Below, piece after piece: positions 55,810-63,922 of a stretch of DNA of 64,000 nucleotides. Each line of letters begins with the position of its first letter. Position 1 is the stretch's first letter. Made by a program: the position numbers and the translations under genes. The notes under the pieces are model-generated. The model searched no databases. It was not told the origin of the DNA and saw only the letters and a list, made by a program, of their open reading frames with translations. Where the stretch lies: the NCBI GenBank assembly GCA_029247405.1, contig JAQWLH010000043.1:29657-93656 (forward strand), written 5' to 3'. Source of the DNA: Mariniblastus sp. GTDB lineage: Bacteria; Planctomycetota; Planctomycetia; Pirellulales; Pirellulaceae.

Positions 55810-57708
55810 TTAACGCTGAGCGTTATTTACAAACTGCTTAAGAACTGTTTTGGGGATCACATAGCTTCGGACCCGACTGGACCTCGCAATATTGACACCT
55901 AAGAATTGCCCGTTCAGATCAAATACCGGCCCTCCGCAGTCTTCAGGCTTTAAATCAGCATCATGAGCGATGGCTAAACTAAAACCATCGCGACGAAGAC
56001 TCTTTCCACCAATCAAGTTGTCAGCGACATGGCCGGTCATATCCGGGCGATTCCCCAAAACGATTGTCTTTTCAATCTGTTCTCCATTACGCTCGAGCAG
56101 AGCCGTAATCGTGCTGTTCGGGTCTTTGGTGCGAAGGAAATTCCGCACATCACCCTGTCTTCTGATTTCAACATCGTCCATACGAAGCACGATATCGCCC
56201 GACTCAACCCCTGCTGCCTTGGCGGCACCATCTCTGACTCGCGCAAATACAACTCGACCAGCGTTGGGCTGAACCGCCATTTCCACACCTAAAAAGCCCC
56301 CGCTCATCAGGGTCCGATTAACTGCAAAATACTTTGAACCCCAAACGCTAATTTCACCACCATCTTTCGAACTCGGTGTGATCAAGAGTTTGCCAGGTTT
56401 TTCTTCGACGTCTCCATAAACTCGTCTCAGATCAATCCCGGTTGTGCCAGGTAGATTTGCACGGAGTAAGACCAGATCGTTCTTCGAGTCCCGCGAAACA
56501 ATGTCTGCGGAAACGAATCCACCCGTGGATAATTCAACTCTGGGATTCGTTCCAATTCTTGAACTTTTGCTGATCAGGTTTCCACGGCCATCAATTTTGA
56601 CACGAGTTCCGCAGACCGTGACAGATTTTTTTCCGATCTGACTCCGAATCACGAACATGTTGTCATCTAACTTCGACTCAAGCTTGGCAAACTTGGACAC
56701 CAACTCGGGAAGTTCAGGATAGGCGGTCGGCGTCGGAAACTGATCATCCATCAATTTAAATCGAATGGACATCTTCTTGTCGCCACGGTTAACGTTAACA
56801 AAACACTCGTCGACTCCGTCGGACCGCAATTTAAATAAGCGACTATATATCTGGCTTGCCCTTTTAACGCCCAACCCGCCCACGCTTGTCACAAAGTCGT
56901 TTGGCTGTAGACCGAACTGTTCCGCCTGCCCGCCCTCATAGACCTTGAGCACTTTAACTCCCAGGTCGTCTCCGGTACCCCGGAAGCCCAACTTCGGCAA
57001 ACTTGGATAGCCGTTGACGAAGAACTCTTTGGGAGTCAGTAAATCATTCCAGTGTTTCCGAAACGAATCGACCGGGACGTCGTAGTTGGACTTTTCATCT
57101 CGCCTAATGTTACTGTGAATCCCGATAACTTTGCCATCAAGATCGACCAACGGTCCTCCCGAATCACCCGGTTCCATCTTCGCAGTAGATTTAATCATCC
57201 CTTCGTTGGACGTGACCGGTTGTAAGATGTGGCCAAATCTAACAATCGGACCACGGTTAGCATCATAAAGCCCAGGGTGACTGACACCGACACACGGTTG
57301 ATTCCTAACAACGACCGAAGAGTGTCCCATCTCAGCAAACGGCAAATCTTGGTCTGACGAAATCTTCAGCATCGCCATGTCGACCCGTTTGTTGGATCCA
57401 AGACCCTTTGTCCGAAATCGGCGACCATCGGCAAGCATCACGGTGTAGACGCGTTTAGGACTAACAGCGTGTCCGGCGGTGAGCACATGGCCTTCTTTGG
57501 AGACGATGACACCGCTGAAAATTGCCCCGCGGTCGCTGATGGCGACAACTGCTGGCATAACTTTATCGACCGCAGAAAAAATCTGAGACTGTAAACGGTT
57601 GATGTCGAGTTCTTCGGAATTGACTCGACATGGAAGCCCGACCAAGACCACGCAAAAAACAATCGTGAGAAGGTAAGATGAATTCTTGAGGCAGTAGAGT
57701 GATCGCAT
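55810..57708 (-). CDS. Deg/HtrA-like serine protease with PDZ domains and a degenerate second protease half
   Basis: ATG 57708 (MRSLYCLKNSSYLLTIVFCVVLVG) begins a signal peptide; the track start adds 22 residues. 632 aa. First protease module: H80 in VLTAGHAV, D110 in KRVDMAML, S183 in EPGDSGGP, so active. PDZ 1 about 225-320 (YEGGQAEQFGLQPNDFV). A second trypsin-like half follows: GNLISKSSRIG sits where the catalytic His belongs, SKNDLVLLR keeps the Asp strand, and PEDCGGPVFDL at about 588 replaces GDSGGP with Cys. PDZ 2 (RVRDGAAKAAGVESGDIVLR) lies inside this second half. Probable periplasmic quality-control protease whose second module binds or regulates. Single gene. Confidence 0.85.
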   Translation of the reverse strand: MRSLYCLKNSSYLLTIVFCVVLVGLPCRVNSEELDINRLQSQIFSAVDKVMPAVVAISDRGAIFSGVIVSKEGHVLTAGHAVSPKRVYTVMLADGRRFRTKGLGSNKRVDMAMLKISSDQDLPFAEMGHSSVVVRNQPCVGVSHPGLYDANRGPIVRFGHILQPVTSNEGMIKSTAKMEPGDSGGPLVDLDGKVIGIHSNIRRDEKSNYDVPVDSFRKHWNDLLTPKEFFVNGYPSLPKLGFRGTGDDLGVKVLKVYEGGQAEQFGLQPNDFVTSVGGLGVKRASQIYSRLFKLRSDGVDECFVNVNRGDKKMSIRFKLMDDQFPTPTAYPELPELVSKFAKLESKLDDNMFVIRSQIGKKSVTVCGTRVKIDGRGNLISKSSRIGTNPRVELSTGGFVSADIVSRDSKNDLVLLRANLPGTTGIDLRRVYGDVEEKPGKLLITPSSKDGGEISVWGSKYFAVNRTLMSGGFLGVEMAVQPNAGRVVFARVRDGAAKAAGVESGDIVLRMDDVEIRRQGDVRNFLRTKDPNSTITALLERNGEQIEKTIVLGNRPDMTGHVADNLIGGKSLRRDGFSLAIAHDADLKPEDCGGPVFDLNGQFLGVNIARSSRVRSYVIPKTVLKQFVNNAQR

Positions 57709-57901
57709 AAGAAATCGCTTCTGTAAAGTAAGTCTGTCACTTATGAAAATAGTCCAATGCACGCCAAAATTCAAATTTTATGTCCTTCACCCTTTACGAA
57801 TTGACATTTGGCGTAGCCTACGTTTAACCGAAATCACACGAGAAAACTAACTCCGGTCACTCAAAACTCTTGAAAACTCACATTTCCAACCACGACGACA
57901 C

Positions 57902-59176
57902 TTATTTCTTACCCAGGCAGTAAAGCCACTGATGATCACTTCCAGTACTGCTGTCTCCCACTCTCGTATAAATCTGATTGTCACAAAACGCGGGTGTGGC
58001 AAAAGCCTTATCACCCAGTTTGTTTCGAGCGACCTCTTTAAATTCTTTCGGGTCAAGTTTGACGACAACCGTTTCCCCATTCTCCGCCGTGAAGTAAATA
58101 TTTCCATTCGCTAATACAGGCGACACGCTGACCGGATTCTTCCTCGAACCAAACCGATTCTTCCACATCTCTTGCCCATCTGCAGCACGCCAACAATACA
58201 GCACCCCGCTGTCGCTATGCGCGTAGATATAACCATTTACTGCCAGTAGAGATTGCTCATACGATTTGACATTGTTTTCCCAAACGAGTTTTCCGTCAGA
58301 TGCGTTCAGTGCGAGCGTTTGCTGAGCCGGATAACCACCGCTGATAAAAACCATATTTTCATCCCAAACCATCGTTCCACAACTGACTTTCCAGTCCGTA
58401 GGTGTTTCCCAATTTTGGGCACCGGTCTTGGGGTCGTAACTTTTTACTTTACTGCCGCCGCTGATTAGCAATTGCTCTTTACCAGAAACCTTGGCCACCA
58501 CCGGTGTTGAATAACTGCTAACTCCATTTCGATCAATCTTCCAAATTTGACTGCCTGTTTTAAGATCGAATGCATAGATTCCAGAGTCAACTTTACTTTC
58601 GGTCGTCACAATTATTTTCCCATTGTGGATAATCGGACTGGCACCAAAACCAAATTTATAAAACGGGTCGTAATTCCCAACTTTTTTCTTCCAGACAATC
58701 TCGCCATCAAAACCAAGCTTCGTCAAATCGACAGCACCGTGGTGGTTGAACACAGCGAACACGTGGTTTCCATCGGTCGCCACAGTCGATGAGGCATGAG
58801 TATTCTTAGGATAGATTTTTTTCGGGAACTCACCGTTGTTAACTTCTGTTTGCCAAAGTTGGCTTCCTGATTGACGATCAAAGCAAACCACAGACTGACT
58901 TTGACTCTTAAGCTCCGCCGTCGCAAGAAAAATTTTATCAGCAAAAATAATTGGAGAAGCGTGTCCGGTGCCGGGCACCTTGGACTTCCAAATGACGCTT
59001 TCCGTTGCACTCCAACTTGTGGGGGGTTTTTGATCCGCTGAAGCAATGGCGTTACCGGTCGGACCTCGCCAACGTGCCCAATCTTTCGAGTTAGACTGAG
59101 CCTCTTGAGCGAAAGAAAAATGAGGAAAGACAATTGTGGCGATTGCAAAACAAAAACAAGCGACAGTGCGGTTCAT
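57902..59176 (-). CDS. Secreted PQQ-like beta-propeller repeat protein (second copy)
   Basis: ATG 59176 (MNRTVACFCFAIATIVFPHFSFAQ) begins a signal peptide; the track start is 29 codons earlier. 424 aa. The mature protein starts DWARWRGPTGNAIASADQ, and blades read GHASPIIFADKIFLATAE, GNHVFAVFNHHGAVDLTKLG, IYAFDLKTGSQIWKIDRNG, LALNASDGKLVWENNVKSYE, NGNIYFTAENGETVV. The fold is a PQQ-like propeller like that at 5314-6549, with which it shares the W-x-x-R/F-RGP start and the blade order, implying paralogy. Function and ligand unknown; likely periplasmic. Single gene, divergent from nothing: the next minus-strand gene (sulfatase) lies upstream. Confidence 0.85.
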   Translation of the reverse strand: MNRTVACFCFAIATIVFPHFSFAQEAQSNSKDWARWRGPTGNAIASADQKPPTSWSATESVIWKSKVPGTGHASPIIFADKIFLATAELKSQSQSVVCFDRQSGSQLWQTEVNNGEFPKKIYPKNTHASSTVATDGNHVFAVFNHHGAVDLTKLGFDGEIVWKKKVGNYDPFYKFGFGASPIIHNGKIIVTTESKVDSGIYAFDLKTGSQIWKIDRNGVSSYSTPVVAKVSGKEQLLISGGSKVKSYDPKTGAQNWETPTDWKVSCGTMVWDENMVFISGGYPAQQTLALNASDGKLVWENNVKSYEQSLLAVNGYIYAHSDSGVLYCWRAADGQEMWKNRFGSRKNPVSVSPVLANGNIYFTAENGETVVVKLDPKEFKEVARNKLGDKAFATPAFCDNQIYTRVGDSSTGSDHQWLYCLGKK

Positions 59177-59618
59177 AGTATTCCAGTTTGAAAGTACGTT
59201 TAAGCCACGCCAATATTGGACGACATGACAACTGCAAGGATATACGATTTCCTCTTCAAGCAATACATGAACTGCTCCTCATGAGAGCCTGAAGAGAGGA
59301 AACTTTCCTGTCCAACGTATCGTCATTTACAAACAAGAGATGGCATTCGAAAATCTGATCAACAAATCAAAGTCAACCAAACCTGACCGGAGTGACGACA
59401 CCTCAGAAATCAAATCGCAGACGCCGAGACACAAGTTCTTTCGTTGGCAAACGAACCTCCAGCGGACGGAGGATCCAAAACAGGTGGAAACGTTCGGGAA
59501 CCGCCCGCTCTTTGGTGAACAACAAATGTACCCTCGCGAAAATCACGCGGGCAAAAGCGACGTGACGATCGGCGGTTGTCCGCGGGCGCTAAACGACCCC
59601 TTGCCCACAACAATGGCA
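59177..59618. other. Intergenic between propeller and sulfatase genes
   Basis: Both flanking genes run on the minus strand, so this holds the propeller promoter. The plus-strand ORF 59340-60077 overlaps the sulfatase antisense for most of its length and is considered a shadow. No hairpin with T-run was found. Confidence 0.4.
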
Positions 59619-61274
59619 TCACTTCTTTTTCTTTTGCTCGTCAAGCATCGCTTCGCGACGCTTTTTAAAATCTTGACTAATCGAAACAGCCTTGGCACGG
59701 TCAACTGCATCGTAATCCCAAAACTCCTGAACGATTTTCTCACACTCCGAATGATGGCTACCGTCATCACCAATGTTTTTTCGCAGCTTCGCGAACTGAA
59801 TTTTCAACGAATCTCGAATCAGGGCATACTCCGGATCGTCGTAAACATTGACAAGCTCATGAGGATCTTTTTTCAAGTCGTAAAGTTCCCAAGCGGCGGG
59901 CGTTTGATCTTTGCCTTTGTAGTTGCATCCGTAAAAGTAGATCAATTTGTGAGTCTTGGTACGGATCGCCATTTCCCCTGGATTGTCATGGTGAGCCATA
60001 TGCATCCAATAGCGATAGTAGACAGCTTTTTTCCAACCAGACGGTTCGGTTCCAGTTTCACAGATGCTTCGAAATGACTTGCCCTGCATTGTTTCAGGAA
60101 TTTTTGCGCCCGCAAAATCCAGCATCATCGCTGGGTAATCGACGTTTTCAATCATTGCGTCGCTTCGGACGCCTGCCTTGACGGCTTTGGGGTACCGAAC
60201 AATAAACGGCATTCGCTGAGACTCATCGTACGCCCAGCGCTTGTCCTGATAATCTTTTTCACCCAGCCAGAAACCCTGATCGCCGGTATAGATAATCAGC
60301 GTATTATCGTACAGGCCTTCGGCCTTAAGGTAGTCGAACAACCGCTTCAAATTATCATCGACCCCCTTCACACAGCGAAGATATTTTTTCAGATACGCTT
60401 GATAGGCCAAACGTTTGATTTCAACATCAGACAAGTTGGGATCATTGTAGTCCCACTTAAACTCCTGAGGAAATTTCCTGGGCAAATCACGTGCGTACGA
60501 CCGACGTGGATTGCGTCGGCCAATGGAAGTGCCGATGTGTGGTTCCAGTTCGTTTTTGTAACCCTTGGTCGCCAACGAACCAAACGTATCAGGCACTTCC
60601 CACAGCGTCTCCGGTTCTGGAATATCTATATCGGCAAGGTAACTGTCGTACCGTGGAGCACTTTCAAAATAATCGTGCGGAGCCTTGTATTGGTGACACA
60701 GAAAAAAAGGCTTGTTGGGATCGCGTTTATTCTTGAACCAATCCAAAGTCGAATCAGTTATCGCATCCGAAGAATGTGAACCGTCATGCGCAACTTTATT
60801 TCTGGGCCAAGGCTTGTCACCCTGAATTCGAAATTCGGTATTAAAGTATTTACCCTGGCCTGGGAGCACTTTGTAGTAATCAAAATTCGGCTCAGCTTTT
60901 AAATGCCATTTACCTACGATCGCAGTTTGATAACCTGCTTCACGCATCGCGATTGGCAAGGCCTGTTTTGCAGGAAGAATCTTGCCACCCAAGTCGAATA
61001 CACCATTCACGTGGTTGTACTGGCCAGTAATGATACAGGCTCTCGAAGGTGTACAAATTCCGTTGGTGCAAAACGCGTTATCAAAAACTATCCCTTCTTT
61101 CGCAAGTGTGTCTATCGTTGGCGTTGGATCGAGTTCTTTTAAAAGCGTCGCATAGGCTCCGACTGCCTGGGCCGTATGATCATCCGACATGATGAAGAGA
61201 ATGTTCGGTTGATCCCCACGTATCGGAGACACAAAACAAACAACAGCAAGCAGGGCCAAAAGTATTTTTTGCAT
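59619..61274 (-). CDS. Secreted sulfatase (arylsulfatase/choline-sulfatase-like)
   Basis: ATG 61274 (MQKILLALLAVVCFVSPIRG) begins a signal peptide; the track start is a GTG two codons earlier. 551 aa, type I sulfatase: metal ligands in ILFIMSDDHT, formylglycine motif CTPSR at 74-78 followed by ACIITGQYNH, VGKWHLK with the conserved Lys/His, and a second metal strand IIYTGDQGFWLGEKDYQDKRW. The order and the C-terminal DPHELVNVYDDPEY (sulfatase DPxExxN motif) are those of planctomycete heparan/mucin-type sulfatases. C-terminus is Lys-rich. The maturase that forms formylglycine is not in this window. The HNH gene upstream ends with its own terminator, so this gene has a separate promoter. Confidence 0.93.
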   Translation of the reverse strand: MQKILLALLAVVCFVSPIRGDQPNILFIMSDDHTAQAVGAYATLLKELDPTPTIDTLAKEGIVFDNAFCTNGICTPSRACIITGQYNHVNGVFDLGGKILPAKQALPIAMREAGYQTAIVGKWHLKAEPNFDYYKVLPGQGKYFNTEFRIQGDKPWPRNKVAHDGSHSSDAITDSTLDWFKNKRDPNKPFFLCHQYKAPHDYFESAPRYDSYLADIDIPEPETLWEVPDTFGSLATKGYKNELEPHIGTSIGRRNPRRSYARDLPRKFPQEFKWDYNDPNLSDVEIKRLAYQAYLKKYLRCVKGVDDNLKRLFDYLKAEGLYDNTLIIYTGDQGFWLGEKDYQDKRWAYDESQRMPFIVRYPKAVKAGVRSDAMIENVDYPAMMLDFAGAKIPETMQGKSFRSICETGTEPSGWKKAVYYRYWMHMAHHDNPGEMAIRTKTHKLIYFYGCNYKGKDQTPAAWELYDLKKDPHELVNVYDDPEYALIRDSLKIQFAKLRKNIGDDGSHHSECEKIVQEFWDYDAVDRAKAVSISQDFKKRREAMLDEQKKKK

Positions 61275-61381
61275 TATCACAAGTGTGGGCTGGGTGAGTT
61301 TTCATTCGCTTCAAATTATACATTCAAATTATACACAAACTCAGCACCAAACTTGTCGGCCTTTTCCCTACCATTCAACCT

Positions 61382-61413
61382 AAAAAAGAAGGGAGCCAAC
61401 ATAAGCCCCCTTC
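61382..61413 (-). terminator. Rho-independent terminator of the HNH gene
   Basis: On the minus strand GAAGGGGGC pairs with GCTCCCTTC (nine pairs with one G-T), with loop TTATGTTG, followed by TTTTTT (plus-strand a-run 61382-61387). It lies 79 bp past the HNH stop and separates that gene from the sulfatase. Confidence 0.9.
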
Positions 61414-61491
61414 CTTGATCGATAGTTTTGGACAGCTTGCAGCATCTTCGCAATCTGTCGCCATGAACCGGTTAAATCCCCGACGATCTGC

Positions 61492-62088
61492 TTAAGCTTC
61501 CAATTCAGCATCCCAGTATGTGTCACTGATAAACTTGGACCAGCTTTCGTATCGAGCTGAATGCTGGGAATAAATTGGATTCCAAGTTGGCTGCTTGGGA
61601 ACGTTCAACAATTTCATACCGGCGCGATCCGGGGTCCGATCCGCTTTACCATGGTTACAGGAGATACAAGCTAAAACGCAGTTTTCCCAAGTCGATCCGC
61701 CGCCGTGCGATCGCGGCGTAACATGATCAATCGTTAGCTCATCACCCTTCAACCGGCGCCCACAGTACTGGCACGACATTCGGTCACGTTTGAAAATATT
61801 ACGTCGACTAAAGGAAACTGTCGTTGAGGGAAGTCGGTTGAAGTCGTTAAGGGTGATGACTTCAGGAACACGAATTCGCTGAGAGACCGCCTGAACGAAC
61901 GCTTCGTCGCCGGTTGGGTCGAGTCGAGCCCAATCATCCCAGTCGTACAACTGGTAGTTTGCGGGATCCACAACACGGGCAGTGTCACTCCAGATCATCA
62001 CCAAAGCACGTGAAACTGTCGCGACGTTGACAGGTTGCCAACTTCGGTTCAGTACCAGCGTTGGTCGTTGGAGAACCTGAGAAACCAT
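61492..62088 (-). CDS. HNH endonuclease-domain protein
   Basis: Start ATG 62088 (MVSQVLQRPTLVLNRSWQP) is fixed by a strong AAGGAG ribosome binding site (plus-strand ctccttt at 62097-62103); the track start 14 codons upstream is rejected. 198 aa. The C-terminal half is an HNH with zinc-binding cysteines: CQYCGRRL, DHVTPRSHGG and NCVLACISCNHGK, complete with the catalytic His. The N-terminal half (LVLNRSWQPVNVATVSRALVMIWSDTARVVD) is shared by a widespread bacterial HNH group that is not restriction- or intron-linked, probably a nuclease in repair or an unknown house function. It follows tRNA-His in the same direction by 50 bp. Strong terminator downstream. Confidence 0.88.
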   Translation of the reverse strand: MVSQVLQRPTLVLNRSWQPVNVATVSRALVMIWSDTARVVDPANYQLYDWDDWARLDPTGDEAFVQAVSQRIRVPEVITLNDFNRLPSTTVSFSRRNIFKRDRMSCQYCGRRLKGDELTIDHVTPRSHGGGSTWENCVLACISCNHGKADRTPDRAGMKLLNVPKQPTWNPIYSQHSARYESWSKFISDTYWDAELEA

Positions 62089-62137
62089 GTTGCAAACTCC
62101 TTTGCTTACGATGTCGAAACGAACAATCACATTGGAG

Positions 62138-62210
62138 GGTGACCGACCGGAATCGAACCGGCATGAACTTGGCTCACAACCAAGCGCTTTACCCTTAAGC
62201 TACGGACACC
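62138..62210 (-). tRNA. tRNA-His (anticodon GTG)
   Basis: Minus-strand cloverleaf of 73 nt: G(-1) pairs with discriminator C, the hallmark of tRNA-His; acceptor GGTGTCCG/CGGTCACC with one T-T mismatch; D-arm GCTT-AAGGGTA-AAGC; anticodon arm CTTGG-TTGTGAG-CCAAG (GTG); variable TTCAT; T-arm GCCGG-TTCGATT-CCGGT. CCA not encoded. The HNH gene starts 50 bp downstream on the same strand and could be on the same primary transcript. Confidence 0.92.
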
Positions 62211-63310
62211 ACCATTATGATTGAATTGAATTTTTTGAAAACCTGAACAGCGAACCAGTTTTGCGGTTTGTGCGTGAAATCAACAAAAGCTTCAAAACTT
62301 TTTTGCGTTGGACACCATTTTTCATACCTTTAGAGGCCATTTCAGTAGAGATGTTCACAAAAATCTTAATCCCATATTTGGTTCAGCTTTTTAAGACTCA
62401 CTTCAAATACGGCTTCGAAGAGCAAATCGCAACACCTCGAAACGAGGCGAATTCCCAAGGCGTTCATCTCGTTAAAGCATTAAGAATCACCTTTGCACAG
62501 AGATTCCTAATGAACAGCTTCTAAATCAAGCCGGTTCCAATTCGTTTTCGCAAACAGCTGCAGACTTCGGAATTGAACCGAACCAATCGGCCATATAAAA
62601 GCCAACTGAGCTCCGGCTCGTCTGCAAAAAATGAATAGCTAGAGACTCGACCTCTTCTCTGGTTGCCTCCCAATGCTGAGACTGAGTAAAACCCGTTAGT
62701 TCAAGGTGGTCCTAAACAGGTTCACACCGTCGATTTGATGCTTATCAAACAGCATCCCCAAGTCACGGGAGCGGGAACCGTTCGATTGACGCCACACGAT
62801 TTCCGACTTCGCCCAACTGCCCCAAGCCAGGCATGCATTGATTACCTTGCAGCGACAAATATTTCACTCACGTTCTAATTCAGCTTCACGTCTGAAAATT
62901 CTTACTACTTGGTTTCACGGGATTGACCTCAATTAAATCAGTCATGGCAGCGACTTGGACCGCAGAGCTATTGTGCGATACGGGACCTCACAACGCCGAA
63001 GCACCAAAGATTCATGATCAGAATCCTGGTTAAATTGGACACGTGTGAGTCAGTTTATGTCGACAAGGAATGTTCTTGAGAAAATTAATCGCCAGTCTCA
63101 TCCCAACAGCGTATCGGTCCAAAACTTTGCATCAAGTTTGGTGGACTGGTGTATTTGGATAGACAAACCACCTGATTTTTAGCAAATGTCAATCAACAAC
63201 TTTGAGATTCTTTTCCAGAATTGTTGATCATTTCATCTCTACCATTAACATAGGTAAATTAATGCGTAGAAGTTCTTTGCCCCAAGTCCACCCCTGCTCG
63301 GAATTCATCC
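62211..63310. other. 1.1-kb region without protein gene
   Basis: Contains a tRNA-like cloverleaf (62558-62626) and an 8-bp inverted repeat atcaacaa/ttgttgat (63192-63199, 63221-63228) about 80 bp before the SRPBCC gene. The 87-aa plus-strand ORF at 62261-62524 has no ribosome binding site, motif or signal and is not called. The rest has no clear coding or RNA signal. Confidence 0.4.
62558..62626 (-). ncRNA. tRNA-like element with reduced D-arm
   Basis: The minus strand folds as a 69-nt cloverleaf: perfect 7-bp acceptor TGCAGAC/GTCTGCA with discriminator G, perfect T-arm TTCGG-TTCAATT-CCGAA, an anticodon-like arm TTGGC/GCCGA enclosing TTTTATATG, and a four-pair hairpin GAGC-CGGA-GCTC where the D-arm belongs. 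The D-loop consensus (AGCTCAGTTGG) is still present but no longer sits in a D-arm. If real as a tRNA the anticodon would be read as TAT (Ile). It may be a deleted tRNA pseudogene, or a tRNA-like RNA. Confidence 0.5.
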
Positions 63311-63922
63311 ATGTCTAGCGCCGGAAAAATCGGTTTTTGGATGCTCCTGATTGGAGTCGTTCTGGCTAGCAGCTTGTGGATCCTTGGGGGCAAACGGCAT
63401 GAACACTCAACTGGGCTTGAGATTAGCGCCAGCCCCAGTTCCGTATTCGAATTTCTGATTGACTCCGAAAACCAAAAGAAATGGAATACCGGCCTCACTG
63501 AAGTTGGGCAATTTGGTCCCCTCCAAAAAGACGGCAGCAGGACGCGAGTCGTCAAAACCCCAAGGGTCGTGACACTCGAGGGAGGCAAACAAGTCAAATA
63601 CGAAGATCAAGTGATCCGATTTGAACCCAACCAAACACTCACAGTTCAGTCAGCCAATCAGCAAGCGGTGATCACCACGATTTTTCAACTCGAAAGTCGA
63701 GGTCAGAAAACTTTTCTGACTTTTCGCGTTAAATCAAAAAGCCGTGGACTGGGTCGTTTTCTGGCACCGTTAACTACTGTCGAAACCCAATCGCGAATCG
63801 ACAACGACATTAAAAAACTGAAAGAATTAGTCGAAAGCTCCCAACCACCCGAGGATCCGATTGCGGACTCTCCCAACGCTGCTCCTCCAATCAATTCTCC
63901 CACGTTCAGTTTTCAAGAATAA
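63311..63922 (+). CDS. Membrane-anchored SRPBCC-family protein
   Basis: 203 aa. One N-terminal hydrophobic segment (IGFWMLLIGVVLASSLWILGG) as anchor or signal, then an SRPBCC/START-like ligand-binding fold: HEHSTGLEISASPSSVFEFLIDSENQKKWNTGLTEV is the classic start (polyketide-cyclase-like), followed by strands TLEGGKQVKYEDQVIRFEPN and TIFQLESRGQKTFLTFRVKS and the long C-terminal helix TQSRIDNDIKKLKELVE. The tail is Pro/Ser-rich. Such domains bind hydrophobic ligands; no enzyme activity can be assigned. Reaches close to the window end; 78 bp remain with nothing visible. Single gene as far as seen. Confidence 0.82.
   Translation: MSSAGKIGFWMLLIGVVLASSLWILGGKRHEHSTGLEISASPSSVFEFLIDSENQKKWNTGLTEVGQFGPLQKDGSRTRVVKTPRVVTLEGGKQVKYEDQVIRFEPNQTLTVQSANQQAVITTIFQLESRGQKTFLTFRVKSKSRGLGRFLAPLTTVETQSRIDNDIKKLKELVESSQPPEDPIADSPNAAPPINSPTFSFQE

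Noticed and set aside
59340-60077. 245-aa plus-strand ORF
   Set aside because: Its larger part is antisense to the sulfatase gene; the free 5' part has no support of its own.
61492-62210. HNH gene next to tRNA as an integrated mobile element
   Set aside because: No integrase, no direct repeat of the tRNA 3' end was found, and this HNH group is a widespread core family with its own ribosome binding site and terminator.
62261-62524. 87-aa plus-strand ORF after tRNA-His
   Set aside because: No recognisable domain, lies in a non-coding region and partly overlaps the probable upstream region of tRNA-His.
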